Positions 8,196 to 18,872 of a stretch of DNA of 64,000 nt are shown here, in pieces. Source of the DNA: Prevotella sp. (GTDB lineage: Bacteria; Bacteroidota; Bacteroidia; Bacteroidales; Bacteroidaceae). Position 1 is the first letter of the stretch. Each line of letters begins with the position of its first letter. Where the stretch lies: positions 122,397-186,396 of the forward strand of contig JAEEQB010000001.1 in NCBI GenBank assembly GCA_016285075.1, in the 5' to 3' direction. The notes under the pieces were generated by a model. That model was not told the origin of the DNA and ran no database searches. It saw only the letters and a list, made by a program, of their open reading frames with translations. A program made the position numbers and the translations under genes.

Positions 8196-8966
8196 TCACT
8201 TTGCTTTTTCCAAAGAACTGCGTTTCGTGCGATGGTAGGACCTGTACTCGTCGAGTTCTATTTCCACGTCGGGTTCTTCGAGTGTGCCCTGTTGTGGCAG
8301 GTGCCACTTCATGTACTTGATGTTCAGCCCCCGTGCTATCCACATGGACTCATAGTAGGTCTGAATGGACAGAATCTTACGCGTCTGCTCGTCCATCCGT
8401 TCGTCGTGGTACAGGTCTTCGGTACGGAAGACGGTTGGCAACGCGTTGCGTTCCACCATCAGCGACGTGTAGGTGAACAGGAAGTTTGAGTCGGTCTTCA
8501 GGTGGATGATGCCGTTGTCCACGAGGAACCAGCGGTAGCGGTTCATGAAAAAGGTAGAGGTGAGCCTCTTCCTCGGGTTCTTCATCTGCGGGTCAGAGAA
8601 GGTGAGCCATATTTCCTGCACCTCGTCCTTGCTGAAGAAACGGTCTATGATCTCGATGTTGGTACGCAGGAAGGCCACATTGGTGAGCCGCTCGTTCAGC
8701 GCCTGGGTGGCACCGGTCCACATGCGTGCACCCTTGATGTCGACGCCAATGAAATTCATGTCGGGGTAGAGCCTTGCCAGTTCTACCGTGTATTCACCCT
8801 TGCCGCATCCCAGTTCCAGCACGATGGGGTTGTTGTTGTGGAAGAAATCCTTACACCAGCGTCCTTGCATCGTAAACGGATGCTCCTCGTAAGTTGAGAA
8901 CGGATATTGGAACACGTTCTCGTATTTCTCCATGTCGGCGAATTTTGCTAATTTTCCTTTTCCCAC
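8196..8966 (-). CDS. trmB: tRNA (guanine-N7-)-methyltransferase
   Basis: SAM-dependent enzyme that methylates G46 of tRNA. The SAM-binding motif [17 protein letters not shown], then [12 protein letters not shown], and [19 protein letters not shown] are the TrmB signatures. I chose the GTG at 8964-8966 ([15 protein letters not shown]) because the family starts with a GKxKLAKFA-like segment and a TACTTTTG -7 box overlaps the alternative upstream starts (ATG at 8994-8996 or 9006-9008), placing those at or before the expected transcript start. A database annotation may use a longer form. Divergent from the DUF805 gene. Confidence 0.9.
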   Translation of the reverse strand: MGKGKLAKFADMEKYENVFQYPFSTYEEHPFTMQGRWCKDFFHNNNPIVLELGCGKGEYTVELARLYPDMNFIGVDIKGARMWTGATQALNERLTNVAFLRTNIEIIDRFFSKDEVQEIWLTFSDPQMKNPRKRLTSTFFMNRYRWFLVDNGIIHLKTDSNFLFTYTSLMVERNALPTVFRTEDLYHDERMDEQTRKILSIQTYYESMWIARGLNIKYMKWHLPQQGTLEEPDVEIELDEYRSYHRTKRSSLEKAK

Positions 8967-8997
8967 TTCTTTGCTTTTAATTGTTTCTTTCAACATG

Positions 8998-9005
8998 CAA
9001 AAGTA
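8998..9005 (-). promoter_or_regulatory. -7 box TACTTTTG upstream of trmB
   Basis: Matches the Bacteroidetes TAnnTTTG -7 consensus on the minus strand. It overlaps the possible ATG starts at 8996 and 9008, which argues that translation starts downstream, at GTG 8966. Confidence 0.5.
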
Positions 9006-9044
9006 CAAATTAAATCTGATTCTGCCTACTTTTTCTTCCTTTTA

Positions 9045-9076
9045 TTTGTTTGTTTCCCTAAAATGCGTTAACTTTG
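9045..9076 (+). promoter_or_regulatory. Promoter of the DUF805 gene
   Basis: TTTG at 9045-9048 and TAACTTTG at 9069-9076, separated by 20 bp, fit the Bacteroidetes -33/-7 consensus. The start codon follows 46 bases after the -7 box. Confidence 0.6.
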
Positions 9077-9121
9077 TGCCCAAAATTATCAACCTTATTA
9101 AATTATCTAAACATCATTAGT

Positions 9122-9655
9122 ATGGAAAATTTCAAGCAAATTCCCACTTTGGGTTTTTCTGAAGCCTGTAAGCTGGCTTCCAGCCGCATCACCGATTTCA
9201 AAGGCCGTAGCCGCCGCTCCGAGCTGTGGTGGTGGATGCTTGTTGTCATGGTTGCCAACATGCTTATCGGCATGTTCTTCACCGCGAACTTGCTGCTCAG
9301 TGCCATTGTTGCCATCATCGTCATGTTTTTTGGCCTGGCAGTGACCGTCCGCCGTGTGCAGGATACGGGCAAGAGTGCCATGTGGGTCTATGCCAGCTAC
9401 GGACTGGGAATAGTCAACCAGCTGTTGACCGCCTTCTCTCCTGCCATGCAGGAAGTCATGGACTTGGCACAGTCGGGCGATTTGGAGGCCATCACCGGCG
9501 CATTGGAGAACAACATGGGCGACCTGGCCATGATGAGTACTGTGGGTACCCTCTGGAGTATCGTCTCGCTGGTGGTCATTGTGTTTTGCCTGCTGGACAG
9601 CAACCCCGGCCCCAACAAGTACGGCGATTCTCCCAAATACGTTTCGGCAGCATAA
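9122..9655 (+). CDS. DUF805 family inner-membrane protein
   Basis: A 177-residue protein, start ATG 9122 (MENFKQIPTLGFSEACKLA). The segment FKGRSRRSELWWW is the hallmark of DUF805, followed by several hydrophobic helices (about residues 38-80, 90-105, 140-165) and the second hallmark VRRVQDTGKSAMW (R-R-x-x-D-x-G-x-S). The C-terminus LLDSNPGPNKYGDSPKY is also typical. Function of DUF805 is unknown. It is a single gene, divergent from trmB and convergent with glnN. Confidence 0.9.
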   Translation: MENFKQIPTLGFSEACKLASSRITDFKGRSRRSELWWWMLVVMVANMLIGMFFTANLLLSAIVAIIVMFFGLAVTVRRVQDTGKSAMWVYASYGLGIVNQLLTAFSPAMQEVMDLAQSGDLEAITGALENNMGDLAMMSTVGTLWSIVSLVVIVFCLLDSNPGPNKYGDSPKYVSAA

Positions 9656-9712
9656 AGGAAGCATAGGTAGATCATTGCTTTTCTGAGCATCGACAGGCTT
9701 TTTGCCTTATAT

Positions 9713-9775
9713 AGTTTACCGCCACTAAAGTCAGACTTTAGTGGCGGTAAACTTCGAGTTTAGTGGCGGTAAACT
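9713..9775. repeat. Perfect 19-bp hairpin plus a third copy of the arm
   Basis: Left arm 9713-9731 (AGTTTACCGCCACTAAAGT) and right arm 9735-9753 are perfect inverted copies with a 3-nt loop; 9757-9775 repeats the right arm with one change, and a partial copy follows near 9779. It sits between convergent genes (DUF805 and glnN) and could stop transcription from both, but there is no T tract and the third copy suggests a dispersed repeat. Confidence 0.75.
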
Positions 9776-9811
9776 CCGCCGTTAGTGGAAGGAGGCTTTG
9801 ACCATGTTTAT

Positions 9812-12034
<2,223 letters not shown>

Positions 12035-12085
12035 ATTTGCTTTTGTAATGGTTTAAGATACGTAGGGCATGTAGCCAGGGGTTTC

Positions 12086-12862
12086 TTAGAAGGGGATGAC
12101 AGAGAGACCCATGGAGAAGTAAGCCTTCTGCATGTAAGGGTTCATGTGGATCTCGGCGAAGAGTGGCATGCGCACCTCTCCGAGGTTGAGTTCCTTGGTG
12201 GCACGCAGGGCAGCCTTGATACAGGCAATGCCGTCGGCATAGTTGTATTCGTTGGCAATTTTCAGGAACTCTGCCGTTTTGCCCGCGCTTCTGAACGGGG
12301 TCATACCGCCCATGAGCGTCCAATTGAGCCCGCCCAGTCTGAAGGGGACAGCGGCCTCGATGTAGGTGGAATAGGCACGTTCGTGCTCTGTCTCAGCCAT
12401 CGTAGAACCAATGGCCATTGCGTTGTGAGGCGTTTCGTCGATGCCCCAGAATACCGTGTAGGCCTGCAGGCTGAAGTACTTACAGGTGTATCCGATGTTG
12501 CCTTCAAAGGTATGGGGACCCTTGTCGCGGTCGTAGTAGAGGTAACGTCCTTCAGGGTCGACGCCGCTCTTCCAGTAGTCGATGACGCCGATGTTGAAGC
12601 CCTTGAGGGTGTAGTTCAGCTGAAGGTTGAACTCCTCCGTATCTTCCTTGTCAAAACCCACGTTGCCCAAAGCAGTCAGCGAAAGACCTTTCCAGCTGAC
12701 ACTGGCCTTGGGCTGGATGCTGATGTGTCCCAGTTCCTGTCCGCGCCAAAGGTACTTACTTACTAAGTCGGCCTGTACCGAAGCTTCCACTTTGTCCTGT
12801 GCAGCCATCGGCATGCAAAGGAATGCAAGGCTCAAAAGAGCCAGTTCTCTCATTGCTTTCAT
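12086..12862 (-). CDS. TorF-like (Gcw_chp) putative outer-membrane beta-barrel protein
   Basis: Start ATG 12860-12862 gives 258 residues beginning MKAMRELALLSLAFLCMPMA with cleavage after AQ. The mature part starts with VQADLVSKYLWRGQELGHI, the D-x-V-S-x-Y-x-x-R-G hallmark of the TorF/Gcw_chp putative porin family, followed by alternating amphipathic strands and a final aromatic residue (SVIPF), as in barrel proteins. A longer frame to 13048 exists but would overlap aguB out of frame and hide the signal peptide. Lying directly upstream of glnN, it may admit ammonium or amines; that is inference. Confidence 0.75.
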   Translation of the reverse strand: MKAMRELALLSLAFLCMPMAAQDKVEASVQADLVSKYLWRGQELGHISIQPKASVSWKGLSLTALGNVGFDKEDTEEFNLQLNYTLKGFNIGVIDYWKSGVDPEGRYLYYDRDKGPHTFEGNIGYTCKYFSLQAYTVFWGIDETPHNAMAIGSTMAETEHERAYSTYIEAAVPFRLGGLNWTLMGGMTPFRSAGKTAEFLKIANEYNYADGIACIKAALRATKELNLGEVRMPLFAEIHMNPYMQKAYFSMGLSVIPF

Positions 12863-12905
12863 TGTATTATCCAATTTATTGTCTATTGTTATGTTCTCAG
12901 AAACA

Positions 12906-13769
12906 CTAATCAATGAATCTCCTTGTGATGTCGGCATAGGAGTCGATGCGGCGATCGCGCAGGAAAGGCCACCAACGGCGAACCTGCTCGGAGTGCTCCA
13001 GGTCGAGGCTGACGATGATGCTCTCTTCATCGTCTTCGGACGACTCATAGATCAACTCACCCTGGGGGCCTGCCACAAACGATGTGCCCCAGAAGCGTAC
13101 GTCGTCTTCCCAGCCTACACGGTTGACGGCAACGACGGGCAGCCCGTTGGCCACGGCATGTCCGCGCTGGACGGTCTGCCAGGCACGGCGTTGCCGCTGC
13201 TGCTCCTCAGGGCTGTCGTGGCGGTCATAGCCAATGGCTGTGGGATAGATCAAAAGCTCGGCTCCCTGCAGCGCCATCAGACGGGCTGCCTCAGGATACC
13301 ACTGGTCCCAGCACACCATGACACCCAGACGCCCCACGCTGGTGTCGATGGGGTGGAAGCCCAGGTCACCGGGCGTGAAGTAGAACTTCTCGTAATAGCC
13401 GGGATCGTCGGGGATGTGCATCTTGCGGTACTTGCCGCAGATGGTGCCGTCTTTCTCAAGCACCACTGCCGTGTTGTGATAGAGCCCGGCAGCCCGGCGT
13501 TCGAAGAGAGAGGTGACGATGACCACGCCGTAGCGTTTGGCCAGTTCGCCGAACAACGCCGTGGAGGGCCCGGGAATGGGCTCTGCCAGATTGAAAAGGT
13601 CGACGTTCTCCTCCTGACAGAAGTAAAGCGAATTGTGGAGCTCCTGAAGCACAATCAGCTGTGCACCGCGTTGTGCCAGGTCGGCTATTCCGTCAGACAG
13701 TCGTAGGATGTTGTCTTTTACGTCTGACGTGTTGTGCTGTTGCAGGTAACCGATATTCAGTTCTTTCAT
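12906..13769 (-). CDS. aguB: N-carbamoylputrescine amidase
   Basis: A 287-residue nitrilase-superfamily enzyme that hydrolyses N-carbamoylputrescine to putrescine, CO2 and ammonia. The catalytic triad is visible: Glu in LIVLQELHNS, Lys in YRKMHIPDDP, Cys in GVMVCWDQWYPEAAR. Start ATG 13767-13769 (MKELNIGYLQQ). Its start overlaps the aguA stop by four bases (ATGA), indicating translational coupling in an aguA-aguB operon. Confidence 0.95.
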   Translation of the reverse strand: MKELNIGYLQQHNTSDVKDNILRLSDGIADLAQRGAQLIVLQELHNSLYFCQEENVDLFNLAEPIPGPSTALFGELAKRYGVVIVTSLFERRAAGLYHNTAVVLEKDGTICGKYRKMHIPDDPGYYEKFYFTPGDLGFHPIDTSVGRLGVMVCWDQWYPEAARLMALQGAELLIYPTAIGYDRHDSPEEQQRQRRAWQTVQRGHAVANGLPVVAVNRVGWEDDVRFWGTSFVAGPQGELIYESSEDDEESIIVSLDLEHSEQVRRWWPFLRDRRIDSYADITRRFID

Positions 13770-14842
13770 GATTGGGGATTGTTGGTTGGGGATTGTGGGA
13801 TATTGAGGACACCATCGGGGAACTGCATGGTGCAGCAATGCAGGGAACCGTGTTGACGGATGAGTGACCTACAGTCGATGCCTACGACCTGGCGTCCGGG
13901 GAAAGCCTCGCCAACGATGCGGAGTGCCTCGTCGTCAAGAGCAGGCTGGCCATAGGTGGGGCACAGTACGGCTCCGTTGACCACCAGGAAGTTGGCATAG
14001 GTGGCGGGCAGCCTCTGACCGTCCTCGTCATAGATGGGGCGGGGTAGGGGCAGTTTTCTCAGTAGGAACGGTTGTCCGTTCAGCGTACGCAGGGTGCGCA
14101 GTTGTTGCTCCATGAGTTTCAGCTCAGCATATTGCTCGTCGTCGGGATCGTCACACCCTACATATAATAAGGTGTCGTGGGGGCAAATGCGCACCAGCGT
14201 GTCGATGTGGCCGTCGGTATCGTCGCCTGTCAGCTGGCCATGATCAATCCATAGAATGTTCCGGGCACCCAAGTACCGTACCAACAGGTCGGCTATTTCT
14301 TCCTTTCCCAGTGGCTGGTTCCGGTGTGGAGCCAAGAGGCAGTGGGTGGTGGTAAGGATGGTTCCCTGTCCGTCACTTTCTATAGAGCCGCCTTCGAGCA
14401 CGAAGTCTAGATGGTCGGCATACTCCCCGTTGAATACGCCCATGTCATAGAGCTGACGGTTGATGGCATTGTCTTTCTCGGCAGGGAACTTCTCGCCCCA
14501 GCCGTTGAAGCAGAAGTCGAGCAGGTGGAAATGGCCGTTGTCGTCTGTCAGGGTCAGGAACCCGTGGTCGCGTGCCCAGGTGTCGTCAGTGTCAATATGG
14601 CATGTGGTCTGAGGCATGTGGTCAGCGGAATGCGGAGGACGGTATGCGGAGGGTACGACGACGATCAGTCTTTCGCGCTTGCTGATCTCACGGGCCATCA
14701 CTTCGTAGGTCACCAACACCTCGCTGAGCATGGGAGCCCAGTCAGTAAGGGCATGAGGCCATGTGAGCTGCACACCGCTTTGAGGCTCCCATTCGGCAGG
14801 CAACCGCCACGATTTCGGGGTATTTTTATCGTTAATGTTCAT
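13766..14842 (-). CDS. aguA: Agmatine deiminase
   Basis: A 358-residue member of the guanidino-modifying family that converts agmatine to N-carbamoylputrescine and ammonia. Family motifs: DTDDTWARDHGFLTL, FVLEGGSIESDGQGT, DDTDGHIDTLVRI, and C-terminal GSLHCCTMQFP holding the catalytic cysteine. Start is ATG 14840-14842 (MNINDKNTPKSWRLPAEWEP); the frame is open further up but only with non-family sequence. A TAATTTTG -7 box ends nine bases before the ATG, so the mRNA leader would be very short. With aguB it forms a complete agmatine-to-putrescine pathway and may also release ammonia for glnN downstream. Confidence 0.95.
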   Translation of the reverse strand: MNINDKNTPKSWRLPAEWEPQSGVQLTWPHALTDWAPMLSEVLVTYEVMAREISKRERLIVVVPSAYRPPHSADHMPQTTCHIDTDDTWARDHGFLTLTDDNGHFHLLDFCFNGWGEKFPAEKDNAINRQLYDMGVFNGEYADHLDFVLEGGSIESDGQGTILTTTHCLLAPHRNQPLGKEEIADLLVRYLGARNILWIDHGQLTGDDTDGHIDTLVRICPHDTLLYVGCDDPDDEQYAELKLMEQQLRTLRTLNGQPFLLRKLPLPRPIYDEDGQRLPATYANFLVVNGAVLCPTYGQPALDDEALRIVGEAFPGRQVVGIDCRSLIRQHGSLHCCTMQFPDGVLNIPQSPTNNPQS

Positions 14843-14851
14843 TTTTCGCTG

Positions 14852-14859
14852 CAAAATTA
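14852..14859 (-). promoter_or_regulatory. -7 box of aguA
   Basis: TAATTTTG on the minus strand, nine bases before the aguA ATG. The back-to-back box for the ABC gene is at 14882-14889, so the intergenic region holds divergent promoters. Confidence 0.55.
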
Positions 14860-14881
14860 CAAAAATATTGCGAATAATGTG

Positions 14882-14889
14882 TATCTTTG
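14882..14889 (+). promoter_or_regulatory. -7 box of the ABC ATPase/permease-nuclease operon
   Basis: TATCTTTG matches TAnnTTTG and lies 18 bases before ATG 14908. No clear -33 TTTG was found at the standard spacing. Confidence 0.55.
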
Positions 14890-14907
14890 CAGAAAATAAT
14901 AACAAAT

Positions 14908-15477
14908 ATGCTTGAACTGAAAGATGCATTGCTCGAGGTAGAAGGCAAGCCGCTGTTCCAACGGTTGTCATTGATGGCACGTGACGGTCAGATGACTTGT
15001 ATCACCGGCACAAGCGGTGTGGGGAAGACGTTGCTGGCACGAGTGATGGTGGGGCTTCACCCTCTGGACGAGGGCTACGTCAGCATTGACGGCGAACTGA
15101 TCACCCCATTGTCGGCTCCTGTGTTCCGCAAGATGACGGCCTATCTCCCTCAGCCAGTGGAGCCATCTGACATAGAATTCGAGCCAGATACCAGTGACCT
15201 GGAGACCGTATTCGGAGGATTTGCGAATCAAAGATCCCGGAATCAGAATACTGAGTCTGCACGTCGCCATTCGGAAACAGTAGTCAGTAATCCCGCATTT
15301 GACCTTAGGCCACCTGTAAAGCGTAACATCTCGCTGGTCATTGCAGACGATCCTGACGTTTCTCAGATTGAATACCTGAAGTCGCAGGCCATACAAGGCC
15401 GCACCGTCATTGTGATGAGCCAGCGACATGAATACATAAAAACAGCCGACCAATTGATAACACTTGAAGCCATATGA
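14908..15477 (+). CDS. Degenerate FetA/YbbL-like ABC transporter ATPase
   Basis: A 189-residue protein starting at ATG 14908. Walker A is intact (GTSGVGKT), the Q-loop region reads AYLPQPVEPSD, and a H-loop-like SQRHEYI is present near the end. I find no LSGGQ signature, and the Walker B position reads ISLVIADDPDV, with Asp where the catalytic Glu normally stands. The segment between (about residues 90-140) is Ser/Arg/Asn-rich and unlike ABC ATPases. It overlaps the next gene by ATGA, and the partner is FetB-like, so it belongs to the YbbL/YbbM (iron-export) type. Normal ATP hydrolysis looks unlikely; a structural or regulatory role is possible. Confidence 0.75.
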   Translation: MLELKDALLEVEGKPLFQRLSLMARDGQMTCITGTSGVGKTLLARVMVGLHPLDEGYVSIDGELITPLSAPVFRKMTAYLPQPVEPSDIEFEPDTSDLETVFGGFANQRSRNQNTESARRHSETVVSNPAFDLRPPVKRNISLVIADDPDVSQIEYLKSQAIQGRTVIVMSQRHEYIKTADQLITLEAI

Positions 15478-17090
15478 CAATCATATCTTATCTGACACAA
15501 CTTCTGAAACATCTGGTTCCCGGACTATTATTGCTTGTGGTTCCACTCTGTCTGCTCTACCTTTTCGACCGGCAGCTGATGCGACGGTTTTTGATATCCT
15601 TCGGGCGTATGCTGCTGCAAATGGGACTGATGGCGCTGATTCTCTGGGTGTTGTACCGTGTCGACTCCCCGTGGCTGAACCTTTGCTGGCTGCTGCTGAT
15701 GTCGGTGGTGTCTGCCTGGGTGGTTGTCAGCCGTGCCCGTTTGGTCTGGTCGCGTATGTTCTTGCCTGTTGCCGGTGGGACATTCCTGTCGGTGCTTGCG
15801 GTGACAGTCTATGTGCTGTTGGCGGTGGTCCACCAGTCGCCGCTGCTGTCGTCACGGTGGTTTGTACCTGTGGCGTGTGTGATGCTGACCCATGTGCTGG
15901 TAACGAACATCCGCTCTCTGAGTGCATTCTATGAACATCTGAAGGCTGATGTGCTGGCCTATGAGACCCGTTTGGCTAATGGACAGCCCCATTGGCGGGC
16001 GCTGATGCCCTTTCTCGGCAAGGCATTGCAGGCGATCATCGTCCCTGCTGCTGCCAGTGTGGCGGTGTCTGGACTCATCGTGCTGCCCATGCTTGCATCG
16101 GGACTGTTGTTAGGAGGCATGACGCCGATAGAGGCTGTGGGGCTGACAGTGGTGATTACCGCTGCCTGCATTGCGCTGTCGGTGATTTCCCTGCTGTTTA
16201 TCCTGGTGCTTGCCGACTGCAGGACATTCGACAAACGGGGACGGTTCCTGGCCGTAGTCTTGCTGCTGACGCTTCTGTCGTGTAAGAACACTTCTTCTTC
16301 TCCTCAGACAGAGCCCATCGGCCAACAGCCTGAACAGGCAGGATTCTACGATACGAAAATGGCAGCTGATAAGGAGATCAGGGACAAACAGACCGCAGCG
16401 AAGACCATTATACGTTATGAGCTGCCGGCACCCTTGAAAGACCGTCCGGAACAGATACTCAGGCGTATGGGCTATACCGTTTCCTATAATCGTGACACAC
16501 GCAATGCCAACTGGGTGGCGTGGCATTTGACCAAAGCCCACACCTATGGTAGCAATCAGCGCTCACAGGAAAAGTTCACAGAGGATAACGACGTGCCTGC
16601 ACCCCGGGCTGTTGACCAGGATTACTACTCATCGCGCTATGACCGAGGACATCTCTGTCCGGCAGGTGACAACAAGTGGGATGTCAAGGCTATGAGTGAG
16701 TCATTCCTTTTCACGAATGTATGTCCACAGAACCATGGGCTGAACAAATACGAGTGGAATGATCTGGAGATACTCTGCCGTGACTGGGCACGTCAGTACG
16801 GCGCGGTCGACATTGTTTGCGGTCCCATCTACGACACCACACCTCCCAAGACCATTGGACGCAACAAGGTCTGGGTGCCAGACAGGCTGTTCAAGGTCGT
16901 TCTTTGCCGTAGCGGACAGCCAAAGGCAATAGGTTTCATCTATCGCAATGAGGGTGTGAAACAGTCTATGGAGCAAGCGGTTTATACAGTAGATGAAGTG
17001 GAAAGCCTGACAGGTATCGACTTCTATCCGTCGCTCGATGACAAACTGGAGAATCGCATAGAGGCAGAAGCCCGGCTAGGCGACTGGTAA
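15474..17090 (+). CDS. FetB/YbbM-type ABC permease fused in frame to a DNA/RNA non-specific endonuclease
   Basis: A 538-residue fusion. Residues 1-248 are a multi-helix UPF0014/FetB permease, with the family's VAVSGLIVLPMLASGLLLGG and TPIEAVGL. Residues 257-270 (RFLAVVLLLTLLSC) look like a lipoprotein signal with lipobox LLSC and Cys270. Residues about 300-538 are a NUC1 nuclease with YDRGHLCPAGDNKWD (catalytic His393), TNVCPQNHGLN and WARQYGAVDIVCGPIY. No ATG lies between the parts; only weak starts (TTG, CTG) do. It overlaps the ATPase gene by ATGA. Either one protein with an extracytoplasmic nuclease, or two polypeptides made by cleavage at the internal signal. A missed stop or indel at the junction is the alternative. 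Confidence 0.85.
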   Translation: MTIISYLTQLLKHLVPGLLLLVVPLCLLYLFDRQLMRRFLISFGRMLLQMGLMALILWVLYRVDSPWLNLCWLLLMSVVSAWVVVSRARLVWSRMFLPVAGGTFLSVLAVTVYVLLAVVHQSPLLSSRWFVPVACVMLTHVLVTNIRSLSAFYEHLKADVLAYETRLANGQPHWRALMPFLGKALQAIIVPAAASVAVSGLIVLPMLASGLLLGGMTPIEAVGLTVVITAACIALSVISLLFILVLADCRTFDKRGRFLAVVLLLTLLSCKNTSSSPQTEPIGQQPEQAGFYDTKMAADKEIRDKQTAAKTIIRYELPAPLKDRPEQILRRMGYTVSYNRDTRNANWVAWHLTKAHTYGSNQRSQEKFTEDNDVPAPRAVDQDYYSSRYDRGHLCPAGDNKWDVKAMSESFLFTNVCPQNHGLNKYEWNDLEILCRDWARQYGAVDIVCGPIYDTTPPKTIGRNKVWVPDRLFKVVLCRSGQPKAIGFIYRNEGVKQSMEQAVYTVDEVESLTGIDFYPSLDDKLENRIEAEARLGDW

Positions 17091-17153
17091 GGGGATGAAG
17101 CAATGTCGGGTCTTCGCACTTTTCATGGATAATTCCTCGTTATTAGTTTTGTC

Positions 17154-17867
17154 ATGACTGTAAGTGAAGTTTTTGAGTTACGCAAGCAGGGGCTGATAGA
17201 AGAAGCTTATTCCGCCATACGTCCGTTGTATGCTGTGGACAAGGGGGCATATACGTCGCTGGCAATGTTCTGGACTGCTGTGGATATTCTTAGGAAGCGT
17301 TTGAGAGAGGGGAACCGTGATGAGGCACATAAGATTTTTCGTGCCCTTGAACGTATGGTGCCCAGCGTGCCAGACAAGGAGGGATGGGTGAAGACAGCCT
17401 TTGAGAAATGCAAGCAACTGATAGCGGATGAAGACAGCCGTATGGAGGTGTTGGATGAAGAAGGACCGGAGCATCTGCGCATGGGTGTCTGGGGTGAAGA
17501 ACTGGCTACTGTCTACTTGCGTGAAAAAGGTTATGTGATTCTGGCACGCGACTGGCATTCTGGTCATCGTGACATTGATATTGTGGCGCAAGATGGTGAT
17601 ACAACGGTATTTGTCGAGGTGAAGACACGCCACGACCGTAATATCGTGGAGCCTATCCATTCTATCGATGCAGAGAAGTTGCACAATCTGAGTCTTGCCA
17701 TCAATCACTACATCAAACAGCACCATATTGAGAACCCCTGCCGTTTTGATGTCATCCTGATTGTCGGAGAATTGAGCAGTGTGATGCCGGAGATAACCCA
17801 TATTGAGGATTTCGACATGAATGAATCACTCACCCACAGATGGCATAAGAAGGATAAACGGTGGTAG
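17154..17867 (+). CDS. YraN (UPF0102) family nuclease-like protein with N-terminal helical extension
   Basis: A 237-residue protein. Residues about 108-215 are the YraN fold (RMGVWGEELATVYLREKGY, then RDIDIVAQDGDTTVFVEVKT), keeping the D...E-x-K pattern of Holliday-junction-resolvase-like nucleases. The first about 100 residues are an added, TPR-like helical domain (EVFELRKQGLIEEAYSAIRP, later RDEAHKIFRALERMVPS); typical YraN proteins have only about 120 residues. A TAGTTTTG box ends two bases before the ATG. It converges with porD, leaving 11 bases between the stop codons. Cellular role of YraN is unsettled. Confidence 0.8.
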   Translation: MTVSEVFELRKQGLIEEAYSAIRPLYAVDKGAYTSLAMFWTAVDILRKRLREGNRDEAHKIFRALERMVPSVPDKEGWVKTAFEKCKQLIADEDSRMEVLDEEGPEHLRMGVWGEELATVYLREKGYVILARDWHSGHRDIDIVAQDGDTTVFVEVKTRHDRNIVEPIHSIDAEKLHNLSLAINHYIKQHHIENPCRFDVILIVGELSSVMPEITHIEDFDMNESLTHRWHKKDKRW

Positions 17868-17878
17868 GGATCCCAAGG

Positions 17879-18829
17879 CTATTGCTTGATCTTGTCCCAT
17901 GTGTTGTTTTGTGAGGCATTCATGCCCATCAGCAAGTCGTAGACCGATTCTTTCTCTTTCTGGGTGCCCTTGCCTTTGTAGATGTTGGCAAGCTCGTCTT
18001 TCTTGTAGTCGGTCCAGATCTGGGGCAATTGGCTCAGGGGCTTGTCCTCGTGGGCTTTCTTCAGGTCCTGTTCCAGCGCGGTAGTGACGTTGGTACGTCC
18101 GCGTTCCACGTTCTGAGCCATCTCGTCGAGCCCCTGGCGGTAGTAGTCGTACTGAAGCTGGCGGAATGGTTTCATGGCTTCGTCCAGATAGTCGTTGATG
18201 ATGGCAAAGCGGTTCCGGGAGTCCTCGAACGATTTCCAGCCAGGGAAACCTAGGTCCTGGCAGTTGTTGACAAGATACATGCAGCGCTGCAGAATGTCTG
18301 TTCCTCCCATAGGTGAGAAACTGTCAAGGTCGAGGCCGATAATGAGGTAGGCATAGTAGGCAAAGAGAGCCGTCAGCTGGTTGTCAACCATCTCGTCATT
18401 AAAGTTCAGCTGATCAAACTGTGCAAAGTTGAAGTTGAAGTTCTTGTCCGTATTATTATATAAGGTAGTAGTATACGAAGCATTGTAGACGGGACGGTTA
18501 GCCTGGATAATGGCTGAACACTCAAAGAGGTTTTCCGATTGGTTGTACTTGTTCACCGTGATGTTGAAATTACATACGATGCGCTCGTTCTCCTGGAACT
18601 GCAGGTCGGTCCACTGCCGTTCGTTGACAAACTGTTCAAGCGTTTGCTTCAGGTTGTCGAAGACAGAGGCATCTGTGCCCTGAACCTTTGAGCGGTTAAT
18701 GTTGATCTTGGCCTGAAGCTCTTGGGCATTCATGGGCGAAAAAGTAAAAAGGAAAACAGACAATACAATGGATGTGACATGCTTTGAGATGCCCTCAATA
18801 CATCGGATGGTTCTTATGACAATGCTCAT
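17879..18829 (-). CDS. porD: DUF4835 / PorD-like type IX secretion protein
   Basis: A 316-residue protein with an N-terminal signal segment (HVTSIVLSVFLFTFSPMNAQ). The family features are NINRSKVQGTDASVFDNLKQ, then LEQFVNERQWTDLQFQENER, and YYAYLIIGLDLDSFSPMGGT, which match DUF4835, the family of PorD/SprD-type accessory proteins of type IX secretion. I chose ATG 18827-18829; the frame extends to 18988 but that part overlaps the exonuclease gene. Downstream of the dnaN and exonuclease genes on the same strand. Predicted periplasmic or outer-membrane associated. Confidence 0.85.
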   Translation of the reverse strand: MSIVIRTIRCIEGISKHVTSIVLSVFLFTFSPMNAQELQAKININRSKVQGTDASVFDNLKQTLEQFVNERQWTDLQFQENERIVCNFNITVNKYNQSENLFECSAIIQANRPVYNASYTTTLYNNTDKNFNFNFAQFDQLNFNDEMVDNQLTALFAYYAYLIIGLDLDSFSPMGGTDILQRCMYLVNNCQDLGFPGWKSFEDSRNRFAIINDYLDEAMKPFRQLQYDYYRQGLDEMAQNVERGRTNVTTALEQDLKKAHEDKPLSQLPQIWTDYKKDELANIYKGKGTQKEKESVYDLLMGMNASQNNTWDKIKQ

Positions 18830-18872
18830 TTCCAAGTCCTTTTTCCATTTTACTGTTCCACCCTTTCTTCTT

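Noticed and set aside
12863..13048. Longer start for the TorF-like protein
   Set aside because: The extension overlaps aguB out of frame and would place the signal peptide inside the protein.
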